DNA from: Herbaspirillum rubrisubalbicans
GTDB lineage: Bacteria > Pseudomonadota > Gammaproteobacteria > Burkholderiales > Burkholderiaceae_D
DNA length: 64,000 bases
Assembly: GCF_003719195.1 (NCBI RefSeq)
Contig: NZ_CP024996.1
Span: forward strand, 3,162,001 to 3,226,000
Direction of reading: 5' to 3'
Position numbers and translations under genes: made by a program. Below are positions 35,110-41,871 of this stretch, piece by piece. Every line of letters begins with the position of its first letter. Position 1 is the stretch's first letter. The notes beneath the pieces were generated by a model. It was not told the origin of the DNA, did no database searches, and worked only from the letters and a program-made list of their open reading frames with translations.

Positions 35110-35313
35110 GCGAATCCCGGTCGGTCATAAGACAGGCGGCATGGTACTACCGATGGGTGCTGAAGATGAAATGTCCGCGCAGAAAAACGCCCACAGCGGC
35201 AACAGCTTGCAGTACAATGGCGCGCTTTGACAAAATGCTACCTGCATCGGTAGCGGCAACTCTGCAGCAAGCCGGCTGCCAGATTGCTATCGCACCGATG
35301 CCCGACACCTTCA

Positions 35314-35400
35314 GCGAGGATGGCGAAATTGGTAGACGCACCAGGTTTAGGTCCTGACGCCAGCAATGGTGTGGGGGTTCGAGTCCCCCTCCTCGCACCA
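35314..35400 (+). tRNA. tRNA-Leu (anticodon TAG)
   Basis: An 87-base class II tRNA with long variable arm and encoded CCA. The acceptor stem is GCGAGGA/TCCTCGC. The anticodon loop TTTAGGT carries TAG, and the T-loop is GGTTCGAGTCC. It marks the left boundary of the AT-richer accessory region. No duplicate of its 3' end was found to the right, so an integrase-type attachment site is not shown. Confidence 0.97.
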
Positions 35401-35786
35401 GACAATCCGTTTAAAATCAACAGCTTAAAGAATTTAGACTGTCATTATTTTGGGTATTTTTGATCTATTTAGCACAGGAATGCCAACATAATGACAACCT
35501 GCTTCTGCATAGGTGAAACGAAGAGGCCTCTAACGCTCACGCGCTAGAGGCCTTTGATTTTTCCTCTTGGCGACTCAATGGAGAGTCAACGCAGGGGCGG
35601 GATTTGTCCGTTATCTACCCTTCAGAATAAGCTGAAAGACAGGCTTATTACCCAAAAGCACGTCTAGCGACTAAGGTCCGCTTCTGGCCGAACCCAGCTG
35701 TTCACGCGGGCATAGCAAGTTGGTGCGCCTCAATAGTCACGGAGAGTCACGACCGGCAGCAGTTGACCCGAAGTTGACACAGGAAT
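35401..35786. other. Gap between tRNA-Leu and the small-gene array
   Basis: Contains the tRNA-Leu terminator (35524-35562), a partial copy of the long non-coding module (about 35594-35640) and the first 24-bp palindrome copy (35676-35699, right arm degraded). No gene is supported. Confidence 0.6.
35524..35562 (+). terminator. tRNA-Leu terminator
   Basis: AGGCCTCTA pairs with TAGAGGCCT across a 12-base loop and is followed by TTGATTTTT. It lies 123 bases after the tRNA on the same strand. Confidence 0.8.
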
Positions 35787-36041
35787 TTACTGGTCGTACT
35801 TCGCCAAGAAGTCGTCAATCTCTTGATCGGCAGCTGCCCATTTGGGGCCACGCGCTTCATACATGCTCACAACCCCAAGTAGTTCTATCAAACTTTCGGC
35901 CTGGAAAATCATGCCGTCTTTCTCGGCGTACCAGTCGTCATTTCCGGCTGCGGTAACGATGTAAGCCTTCTGGCTGAGGACGAGGTAGGCCGGGACTTCC
36001 ACGTTCGCAGCCGCGCACAGGAAAGGTTGGGCTTGAGCCAT
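35787..36041 (-). CDS. Small hypothetical protein (array gene 1)
   Basis: An 84-residue protein of unknown family (MAQAQPFLCAAANVEVPAYL...FLAKYDQ), soluble and acidic at its C-terminus, with no membrane segment. It is the left-most and last gene in transcription order of the array. A palindrome copy lies 49 bases before its start (36090-36113) and another about 88 bases after its stop. The size and setting would fit an orphan immunity protein, but nothing in the sequence proves that. Confidence 0.6.
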   Translation of the reverse strand: MAQAQPFLCAAANVEVPAYLVLSQKAYIVTAAGNDDWYAEKDGMIFQAESLIELLGVVSMYEARGPKWAAADQEIDDFLAKYDQ

Positions 36042-36117
36042 ACATATACTCCAATGCGTCCGAGGTCTGGTTGTCTGAGGGCCACCTGCGTCCGCTTCTG
36101 GCCGATTGCGGACTTCT

Positions 36118-36432
36118 CTAGGCCGCTTTACGAAAGATCCGCCAAGCGCCGAGCAATAGAAGAATTGCGACTACGGAAAATAGGATCATGAAAATAGCAT
36201 CAGGACTCAATAACGACTTATCCTCAGTTCTGCTGGCGGAATCCTGATATTCCAAGAATAAGCCAGAGGTGCCAGGGCCATAGAAAAGCGCCGCTAGTGC
36301 ATACGAAACATTGAGTAGCAGTGTCGATGAAACGACAAATAACCACGGCCGGCTGAGGCTGTTCCAAGTAATGCAAGAGAAACCTATTGCGAGCACGGAT
36401 GGTAGAGCAACGAACAAAGACAGAGAGAACAT
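36118..36432 (-). CDS. Small membrane protein (array gene 2)
   Basis: A 104-residue hydrophobic protein with three likely transmembrane helices (about 4-24, 28-50, 78-98) and an acidic loop EYQDSASRTEDK between the second and third. The family is not recognised. Its TAG stop is followed after four bases by a palindrome copy. Membrane proteins of this size are frequent among immunity proteins against membrane-acting or lipid-directed toxins, but this is inference from context. Confidence 0.6.
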   Translation of the reverse strand: MFSLSLFVALPSVLAIGFSCITWNSLSRPWLFVVSSTLLLNVSYALAALFYGPGTSGLFLEYQDSASRTEDKSLLSPDAIFMILFSVVAILLLLGAWRIFRKAA

Positions 36433-36495
36433 GAATCCCCTTTTTTGATTTACGTATTTGGCCGCTTCTGGCCGGTAGGTGGCATTCGCATTGCG

Positions 36496-36819
36496 TCAGG
36501 GCAGCTTTGGAGGTTGTTGTGAAACCACACCGCCAGCAACTTCCTGAAGGTAGGCGGTAACGCGCTTTGTAATTTCTCTATCGGGAGAGCGAATCTTTAA
36601 GACAAGTGGTTTAACCGATACTGGGTCAACATGGACTTGTTCCTTTTTATTCCTGCCGCGAAGAATTAGTGAGACCTCAGTCCATTGCGTATCGTCTGGA
36701 TTACGGCTATCACCATCCGAGTCTACGTTCGCCGCTTTCCCCCACAGAAAATCGGCGATTTTATAGTATGCCGGCCTATCGCCAGGGCCTTCGAGATAGA
36801 GAAAAAATTCGTCCTGCAC
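36496..36819 (-). CDS. Small hypothetical protein (array gene 3)
   Basis: A 107-residue soluble protein starting at GTG 36819 (QDEFFLYLEGPGDRPAYYKI), with GAGGGGGA as ribosome site six to seven bases upstream. The open frame extends to 36936, but that part overlaps a palindrome copy and lacks a good start. It is rich in charged residues, with a central WTEVSLILRGRNKKEQVHVD strand-like segment. The family is not recognised. A palindrome copy lies 12 bases after its stop. Confidence 0.55.
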   Translation of the reverse strand: MQDEFFLYLEGPGDRPAYYKIADFLWGKAANVDSDGDSRNPDDTQWTEVSLILRGRNKKEQVHVDPVSVKPLVLKIRSPDREITKRVTAYLQEVAGGVVSQQPPKLP

Positions 36820-36854
36820 GGCGTGATCCCCCTCAAATTTTGAACGTTGCGATA

Positions 36855-37044
36855 GTCCGCTTCTGGCCGATAGCAGACATCTTAGCTCAAAGAAAAAATG
36901 GGGGGCGGATATGGAAGCCTGTGTGCATCCCAGCAAATCATGCGAAGGTGGTTGATGGGCGTGGGGGCAGGATTTGTCCGTTATCTACCCTTCAGAATCA
37001 GCTGAAAAATTGCTGGGTACGTCCGCTTCTGGCCGATTGCGGAA
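36855..37044. repeat. Long non-coding module, copy B, bounded by two palindromes
   Basis: About 190 bases between palindrome copies at 36855 and 37021, with no supported gene. It shares long stretches with 37712-37903: CATCTTAGCTCAAAGAAAAA, GCATCCCAGCAAATCAT, GAAGGTGGTTGATGGGCGTG, GATTTGTCCGTTATCTA and CCTTCAGAAT. Confidence 0.85.
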
Positions 37045-37058
37045 AAGAGGCCGTAGAC

Positions 37059-37421
37059 TCAGTCGTACCAAGGCGGGACCATTCCACCGACAAGAAATGC
37101 TATCACCGCAGCAGCGGCCAGCAAACCAATAGATATTTTTTCCGGGGAAACGCTCAGCCCAGCCAGAAGGAAGGCCCTGACATTCAGGATGATAGCCCCA
37201 GGCAATATGGCAAAGGCTGGATACAAAATCGCTCCCCACCCCACTTGGGCAGCATCATTCAAGAATGCCAGTCCGAACAATGTGAATGCTGGCGGCGCAA
37301 AAGGCAGGGCAATGTCGGAGGGTAGCAAAGTCCCATGTTGCCGAATAGATCGCCAGGGTGCGATGAGCGCCATCAGGATCGCCAAGAGAACAATAGTCAG
37401 ATAGATGTATATCTGCATCAT
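37059..37421 (-). CDS. Small membrane protein (array gene 4)
   Basis: A 120-residue protein with about four transmembrane helices (about 3-22, 43-58, 62-88, 95-114), beginning MMQIYIYLTIVLLAILMALI. The family is not recognised. A start at the second Met (37418) is equally possible. Its TGA stop lies 14 bases before palindrome copy 37021-37044, which also bounds the non-coding module B. Confidence 0.6.
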   Translation of the reverse strand: MMQIYIYLTIVLLAILMALIAPWRSIRQHGTLLPSDIALPFAPPAFTLFGLAFLNDAAQVGWGAILYPAFAILPGAIILNVRAFLLAGLSVSPEKISIGLLAAAAVIAFLVGGMVPPWYD

Positions 37422-37456
37422 TTGAATTTCTTTAAAGGAGTGGCGGCTTCTGGCCG

Positions 37457-37687
37457 TCAGCTGCTGTCAGCAACACGTATCGAAGCCAGCGCATTCAGAA
37501 AATCTCTTGGCGCGTCAGAATGCTGAGCGAGTCCATCAGCAGCGGTACTCACATAGAAATCGAAGAACTCTGAAACTGCGCCATCACCACGTGCCACATA
37601 GGCCGCAGTAAACGCTTCCATGCAACGATATGCATCCCGAAGCGAGATCACTTGGTCGAATTCAGTGTCGTTTAGATCAGTTTTCAT
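37457..37687 (-). CDS. Small hypothetical protein (array gene 5)
   Basis: A 76-residue acidic, helical protein (MKTDLNDTEFDQVISLRDAY...). ATG 37687 is preferred over TTG 37699. It has no membrane segment and its family is not recognised. The TGA stop lies inside palindrome copy 37442-37465, so the last codons (ADSS) are partly encoded by the repeat. Confidence 0.55.
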   Translation of the reverse strand: MKTDLNDTEFDQVISLRDAYRCMEAFTAAYVARGDGAVSEFFDFYVSTAADGLAQHSDAPRDFLNALASIRVADSS

Positions 37688-37711
37688 ATTGTGTCGCAAA
37701 GATTAGTGGAG

Positions 37712-37903
37712 GGCCGCTCTTGGCCGATAGCAGACATCTTAGCTCAAAGAAAAATCGGGGTGGCCGGATGTGGAATCCGGTATGCATCCCAGCAAATCAT
37801 ACGAAGGTGGTTGATGGGCGTGGGGGCGGGATTTGTCCGTTATCTATCCTTCAGAATTAGCTGAAAGATTAATGGAAACGCCCGCCTCTGGCCGTTTGAG
37901 GAC
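37712..37903. repeat. Long non-coding module, copy C, bounded by two palindromes
   Basis: About 190 bases between palindrome copies at 37712 and 37880 and clearly homologous to module B (36855-37044), with scattered substitutions. Neither copy has a supported gene. A shorter related piece lies near 35594-35640. Confidence 0.85.
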
Positions 37904-37906
37904 ATC

Positions 37907-38251
37907 TCAATATAGTCGGCTGGAGGCCCAGTGTATTGCGTCACGCGCATGAATAACGGTCCGTTCCTGTGGGTCAACAAGAACCCCACCTGATATTGAC
38001 GCAAGCACGCTAGATGCCACAAGTGCTGTCGTCATTCCCAATGGCGCTGAACCGATACAGAACAAAACAGAAAAATCCATCTGCGACTGCAATGCAAGCT
38101 CGGATATCTCTTCTGATGAAACACTCATCGCGTAGTATTCAACTCCCGCCAGAACCCCGTCTACGTGGCAAGGAAGAAAGCCAGAAAAGGATAAGACCTC
38201 GAAGTCCTCATAGAGGATCGCCCTAGTAAGACCATTGTTTGCATTCTGCAC
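37907..38251 (-). CDS. Hypothetical protein (array gene 6)
   Basis: A 114-residue protein starting at GTG 38251, which touches the edge of a palindrome copy. No Shine-Dalgarno sequence is seen, so a different start is possible. It contains a moderately hydrophobic segment (SAPLGMTTALVASSVLASIS) that could be a buried strand/helix rather than a membrane span, and ends ARDAIHWASSRLY. The family is not recognised. A palindrome copy begins three bases after its stop. Confidence 0.55.
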   Translation of the reverse strand: MQNANNGLTRAILYEDFEVLSFSGFLPCHVDGVLAGVEYYAMSVSSEEISELALQSQMDFSVLFCIGSAPLGMTTALVASSVLASISGGVLVDPQERTVIHARDAIHWASSRLY

Positions 38252-38267
38252 TGTCGGCTACTGGCCG

Positions 38268-38585
38268 CTAGCGGACGAATTGACTGGCGAAATCGTGAAA
38301 GCTATCGGCTATTCGGATGGCGGCCTCAGGCTCCATTCCAATCAGTGGCAACATGTAGACACTCCCTCGTTCATCAAAGGCTAGCACTTCACCTCCGCCA
38401 TTCCCCGCAAAAGCAATGAAGCCCGGCGCGTACGTTTCGATTTCAATATCCGAATTGCTTTCAGAAATTTCATCCATAGCCCAGAGGCTAACGTAGCCTG
38501 GGAGCGCATCATCGACAGTAAACCCTTCGAACAAACCATTTTCTTGAATATAGTCGCGGTAGCTGCTTGGTATCGATGGAAGCAT
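38268..38585 (-). CDS. SUKH (SMI1/KNR4) family protein, probable immunity protein (array gene 7)
   Basis: A 105-residue protein (MLPSIPSSYRDYIQENGLFE...) with the SUKH pattern YAPGFIAFAGNGGGEVLAFD near residue 60 and a following LIGMEPEAAIRIADSF. SUKH proteins are the most common immunity fold against polymorphic contact-dependent nuclease toxins, so a role in neutralising such a toxin is likely from family knowledge. No toxin gene is adjacent: the IS2-like element starts about 110 bases upstream. The TAG stop lies inside palindrome copy 38253-38276. Confidence 0.75.
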   Translation of the reverse strand: MLPSIPSSYRDYIQENGLFEGFTVDDALPGYVSLWAMDEISESNSDIEIETYAPGFIAFAGNGGGEVLAFDERGSVYMLPLIGMEPEAAIRIADSFHDFASQFVR

Positions 38586-38729
38586 AGTATCTAGCTCATT
38601 ATTTTGAACGTCGGCTTCTGGCCGGAAGCCGACTTCAAACACTATCGGCCAGAGGCAGTCGGATCCAATAGTACAGGTCGCCAACGGATGCCTGTAGTTG
38701 CCCCCGCAATTCAGGACACTCAGACATCG

Positions 38730-39566
38730 TTAAGTTAGTGATGCTGCAGCCCGTCTGAACTCGCGAGGCGAGCGGTATTTCAGGGCCTTGTGCGGATGGT
38801 GCTCATTGTATTGCTCGAAGGCAGAGGCCAGATGTGTGAGCGCCGTGGGCACATCGGGCTTGTCCATGAAGGCGATGTAATCATGTTTCATCGTTTTTAC
38901 GAACCGCTCCGCCATGCCGTTACTCTGTGGCGAGCGCACGGGCGTGGTCAAGGGCTCCAGTCCCAGCTCGCGCGCGAAGCTGCGTGTGCGATGGTCGATG
39001 TAGGCAGAGCCGTTGTCGCTGAGCCATTCAATCACCTCTGGAGTCTGCGTGCTCCCAAACCGCTGCTCTACGGCAGCCAGCATCACGTCGCGCACGACAT
39101 CCCCGCTATGCCCACCGGTAGTGGCCGCCCAGCTGATGGCCTCACGGTCACAACAATCCAGCGCAAACGTCACTCGCAATGCAGACCCGTCATCGCAACG
39201 GAATTCGAAGCCGTCCGAACACCAGCGCGCATTACTTTGCTTGACCGCTACGCTACCATCGTGGCGTCGATTGTCACGTCTCACACCAGGGCGGCGCAGC
39301 AGCAACTCGTGCTCTCGCATGACGCGATAGACCCGCTTATGGTTCACGCACGCCTGGCCCAGGGATTCCCGGCTACGTCGCAGCAAAGCCCAGATGCGGC
39401 GATAGCCATAGCTCGGCAAGCTCGCAACATGCAGTTCAATCTCTTCGAGCAAGCCGCTGTCGTCGACTTTGCGAACACTGCGGCCATCTCGCCATTCCGG
39501 GCTCCGGGCTCGTTTTACTGCCACTGCAGAGCGCGCCACACCGAGAACGTCACAAACCACTTTCAT
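38730..39566 (-). CDS. IS2-group transposase OrfB (DDE integrase domain)
   Basis: A 278-residue frame from ATG 39566. Motifs are [62 protein letters not shown] and [21 protein letters not shown], which together carry the DDE residues of the retroviral-integrase-like core. The open frame continues upstream to 39785, consistent with production of a fusion OrfAB by -1 slippage on the A6 run at about 39606. OrfAB is the active transposase in this family. No disabling mutation is evident. Confidence 0.92.
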   Translation of the reverse strand: MKVVCDVLGVARSAVAVKRARSPEWRDGRSVRKVDDSGLLEEIELHVASLPSYGYRRIWALLRRSRESLGQACVNHKRVYRVMREHELLLRRPGVRRDNRRHDGSVAVKQSNARWCSDGFEFRCDDGSALRVTFALDCCDREAISWAATTGGHSGDVVRDVMLAAVEQRFGSTQTPEVIEWLSDNGSAYIDHRTRSFARELGLEPLTTPVRSPQSNGMAERFVKTMKHDYIAFMDKPDVPTALTHLASAFEQYNEHHPHKALKYRSPREFRRAAASLT

Positions 39567-39964
39567 TGGTCGTCCTCCGGCAGCAAGGGCGAGCGCGCAA
39601 TCAGGTTTTTTGACCGGCCCCATTCGACGGCCTCGCGCAGAATCTCGTTCTCCATGCTCTTCTTGCCCAACAGCCGCTGCAGTTCTTTGATTTCCTTGAT
39701 GGCCGCGGCCAGCTCCGAGGCCGGCACTACCGTCTCGCCAGCCTTGACGGCAGTCAGACTGCCTTCCTGGTACTGCTTGCGCCAACCAAACACCTGGTTC
39801 GCGTTCACCCCGTGTCGCCTGGCAACGGCTGATACGGAAGCTCCAGGAGCCAAGGTCTCCTGGACGATGGCTATTTTCTCTTGGGGCGTGCGTCTTCTGC
39901 GACGCTCCGGCTCGGTCAGAATCTCGATATGGTCCACGGTTTGCCTAGTCGTAAAACTGGTCAT
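39563..39964 (-). CDS. IS2-group OrfA (DNA-binding protein)
   Basis: A 133-residue protein with a helix-turn-helix and leucine zipper: [55 protein letters not shown] and [20 protein letters not shown]. It binds the element's ends and, fused to OrfB by frameshift, forms the transposase. Its stop overlaps the OrfB ATG as ATGA. Confidence 0.92.
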   Translation of the reverse strand: MTSFTTRQTVDHIEILTEPERRRRRTPQEKIAIVQETLAPGASVSAVARRHGVNANQVFGWRKQYQEGSLTAVKAGETVVPASELAAAIKEIKELQRLLGKKSMENEILREAVEWGRSKNLIARSPLLPEDDQ

Positions 39965-40144
39965 AAGACTGTCCTCTATTTTAAGAGAGTCTTCGTGTCC
40001 TGAGATTCAAGGGGCTATTCCACCAACGCAATTTGCGTTTTCCTCAATACGAATTTTTTCCCGAATCAAAGTCGCTTCAGGTCCAGTTCGCATGGACAGG
40101 AAGGATCTGATTAAAGAAGATGTACCACCAAAATGGAATTCATC

Positions 40145-40196
40145 CGATCAATTAAAAAAACGCCCGCGCGGACGTTTTTCTTTGCTGATCGGCCTC
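40145..40196. terminator. Possible bidirectional terminator right of the IS
   Basis: CCGATCA...TGATCGG enclose AAAAAAACG...CGTTTTTC, making a long stem with A- and T-rich arms around a CCCGCG loop. It lies between the IS and the split HNH-like gene. Confidence 0.45.
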
Positions 40197-40265
40197 GAAA
40201 GAATTTCTACAAAATATTATTGTTCCGGAGCACAGCGCGACCTTTTCCAAAAATATCTCATCACC

Positions 40266-41278
40266 ATGCTGACACCTCTCCCGAGTCATTGCCCACGCTG
40301 CAAAACAGCGCTTCCCAACACAGCGCCATTCTGCGGGGAGTGCAAGCTTGACCTGAGGCACGAAAATCCTGACTGAGGCACGAAAATCCTGACCGAGGCC
40401 CTCAGGGGCTTTGCACCTATTGCAGCGCTGACGGACCGAATCAGCGACAAAAAATTACGAGAGAACATATATTCGGGAAATGGCTTAAACGAACTTTTCC
40501 CCCAGCAGCAAATTACTATCGAGAAACGTTCACTCGACCTGAAAGATATGAAATCGGAAATGAAGGTCCCCATGTTAGGGTAGAAATAAAAAAGGTGTCG
40601 CCCTACGATCTGCAAAAAGCACATGTCTGCGAAGACTGCAATCGTGGCTGGATGAGTGATCTTCAAAAGCAAGCAAAACCAATCTTGGTGAGCCTGGTTA
40701 CTGGCGAATGGCCAGATCTTAATAATGAGCAATGCAGGATTTTGGCCAGATGGTGTGCAATGGTCTCTATCAATCTTGCGAAGCATTTAAATATTGGAAT
40801 TTTTGAGCCATCCCAGTTGAGAGCGCTCAAATGGGGAGAAATGCCTGAAGGCTTTCACATATCTGCTATGAGGGTTCGATCTCCAGATGGAATGATGGCC
40901 GGCTACTTCCATCAAAATCCCGTCGAGGTTCCTGCAGGTTTCATCAAACCTATGACTGAATTGATTTCGACTTTGTTTTGCATAGAGCAGACAGCATTTC
41001 TGGTGACAAACATCGCAGGACCTGACACGATACTCAATGACATCCAAAAATACAACGCAGGTCTAGGCAGATTCCCTCGCGAGATTTACCCTACAAACTC
41101 TCCGGCCTCCCCAAGCAAAAACGTTTGGCTCACTTCACAGTCGTTACGTGCCTGCGACATTATGTGGGCTCACAAGCCCAATATTCCGGCCATCTATTAT
41201 GGCGCTAACCCGCAATATCGGATCAGACGGCCTAGCTCCAAATTTGAAGCCATTGATGCGCCGATTAAAGCAAATTAG
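40266..41278 (+). pseudogene. HNH-like protein gene split by a 20-bp tandem duplication
   Basis: The first frame from ATG 40266 gives a zinc-ribbon start (CPRCKTALPNTAPFCGECKLD) and stops at 40376. A 20-base unit beginning CTGAGGCACGAAAA is present twice in tandem (40353-40372, 40373-40392). Removing one copy restores one frame of about 330 residues that continues through CTYC, ITREHIFGKWL and CEDCNRGWMSDLQKQAKPIL to the stop at 41278. The CxxC...EH...CxxCN spacing resembles a widespread group of HNH-endonuclease-like proteins. As sequenced, the downstream part has no good start before 40595, so the gene is broken unless slippage restores it. Base composition is AT-richer than the chromosome. 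Confidence 0.75.
40353..40392. repeat. 20-bp tandem duplication (two copies)
   Basis: Two identical adjacent 20-base units. As 20 is not a multiple of three, the duplication shifts the reading frame of the gene it lies in and creates the TGA at 40374-40376. Confidence 0.95.
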
Positions 41279-41295
41279 CACTTCAAACCAACTAA

Positions 41296-41450
41296 CTAAT
41301 TGCCGTGTGAGCAGGTAGCACATAGCATCATGGCCTCGTCGGCATGATATTTCTCGATGCAGGCATTGAGGTCGTGCACGATGTCGTCGCCTTATCGGCT
41401 TCGCGCAATATCCGTACAATTTGCTCATCGCTGTATCGCCTCTTTTTCAT
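41296..41450 (-). pseudogene. Remnant of an IS3-family orfA
   Basis: From ATG 41450 the minus strand reads KKRRYSDEQIVRILREADK, the standard start of IS3-family OrfA proteins of the IS407-like kind. The frame is lost after about 25 codons. A second frame then reads DIVHDLNACIEKYHADEAMM and ends at 41296. Only a fragment remains. It marks the right edge of the accessory region. Confidence 0.7.
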
Positions 41451-41871
41451 GGATTCCTTTCTGATTGAAAGCTATCTTCTCAAATTTTCAGCGGTCCGAA
41501 CAATCCGGGGCAGGTCAGTCGCTCATCATGCCTCCGATGTGAACAAAACGTCACACACCCTCTCACCATCCCCGCTAGCCCGTGCACAGCCATTGCAGTC
41601 ACACTCCCTTCTTTGAGCGACCCTCGGTTGCCTCAACTTGTCTTTTTCCCCCTGGCTTCAGCTTGTCAACCAACCAACGGCACTTTCGTGCGATTTACCG
41701 AATTATTTCAATCCGATTGAATCGTCGCGGGACCAACAAAACACCAGACCTGCCCGCCCTGTCGCTGCCCGTGGCCAGGGCGGCAGAAAACAGGTCCCCG
41801 GGGCGGGACGCTACATGCGATTGCCCTCCCCGTATCACAACGCCATCCATGGCGCACTTGAAAGGGAACCC
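41451..41871. other. Gap upstream of the RTX-like gene
   Basis: About 420 bases with no convincing gene. The RTX-like frame is open upstream to 41638, but the encoded peptide there (Pro/Arg-rich) looks non-coding. The gap presumably contains the promoter of that gene. No specific element was recognised. Confidence 0.4.

Larger units (their letters stand above)
35676..38633. repeat. Array of ten 24-bp imperfect palindromes punctuating small genes
   Basis: Copies lie at 35676, 36090, 36460, 36855, 37021, 37442, 37712, 37880, 38253 and 38610 (left ends, each 24 bases). The consensus on the plus strand is GTCCGC, then TTCTGGCCGAT(T/A), then GCGGAC. The arms pair and vary together in some copies, for example GTCGGCTTC with GAAGCCGAC at 38610. 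On the coding (minus) strand each gene in the array is followed by a copy within 0-14 bases of its stop. For the genes ending at 37457 and 38268 the stop codon lies inside the copy; the gene ending at 35787 is an exception, with its copy about 88 bases away. No T-run follows, so these are not ordinary terminators. Confidence 0.85.
38693..40022 (-). mobile_element. IS3-family, IS2-group insertion sequence (full length)
   Basis: About 1330 bp, the normal size of IS2. The ends are imperfect inverted repeats: TGGAATAGCCCCTTGAATCT reading inward on the minus strand from 40022, and TGTAGTTGCCCCCGCAAT reading inward from 38693. It encodes overlapping orfA and orfB on the minus strand with an A6 frameshift site. 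No flush 5-bp target duplication is seen (atgcc at the left, ccaac at the right). A ccaacg sequence occurs flush at the right and again seven bases from the left end. Confidence 0.9.

Noticed and set aside
35147..35398. Small minus-strand open frame over tRNA-Leu
   Set aside because: It is read from the tRNA itself; such tRNA-derived peptides are frequent mis-annotations.
35676..38633. Integron attC sites
   Set aside because: The palindromes lack the GTTRRRY-type core sites and no integron integrase gene is present, so the resemblance to an integron is structural only.
35676..38633. CRISPR array
   Set aside because: Repeat units are 24 bases, imperfect and 160-420 bases apart with genes between them; there are no uniform short spacers and no cas genes.
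35314..41450. Classical tRNA-Leu genomic island with attL/attR
   Set aside because: I looked for a second copy of the tRNA-Leu 3' end to the right and for an integrase gene and saw neither.
41344..41616. Plus-strand open frame of 90 codons near the right edge of the accessory region
   Set aside because: It is antisense to the IS3-family orfA remnant, which explains this sequence better.
41638..41871. N-terminal extension of the RTX-like protein
   Set aside because: The added 78 residues are Pro/Arg/Gln-rich without a ribosome site; GTG 41872 has a better upstream GAAAGGGA. It is kept as an alternative only.
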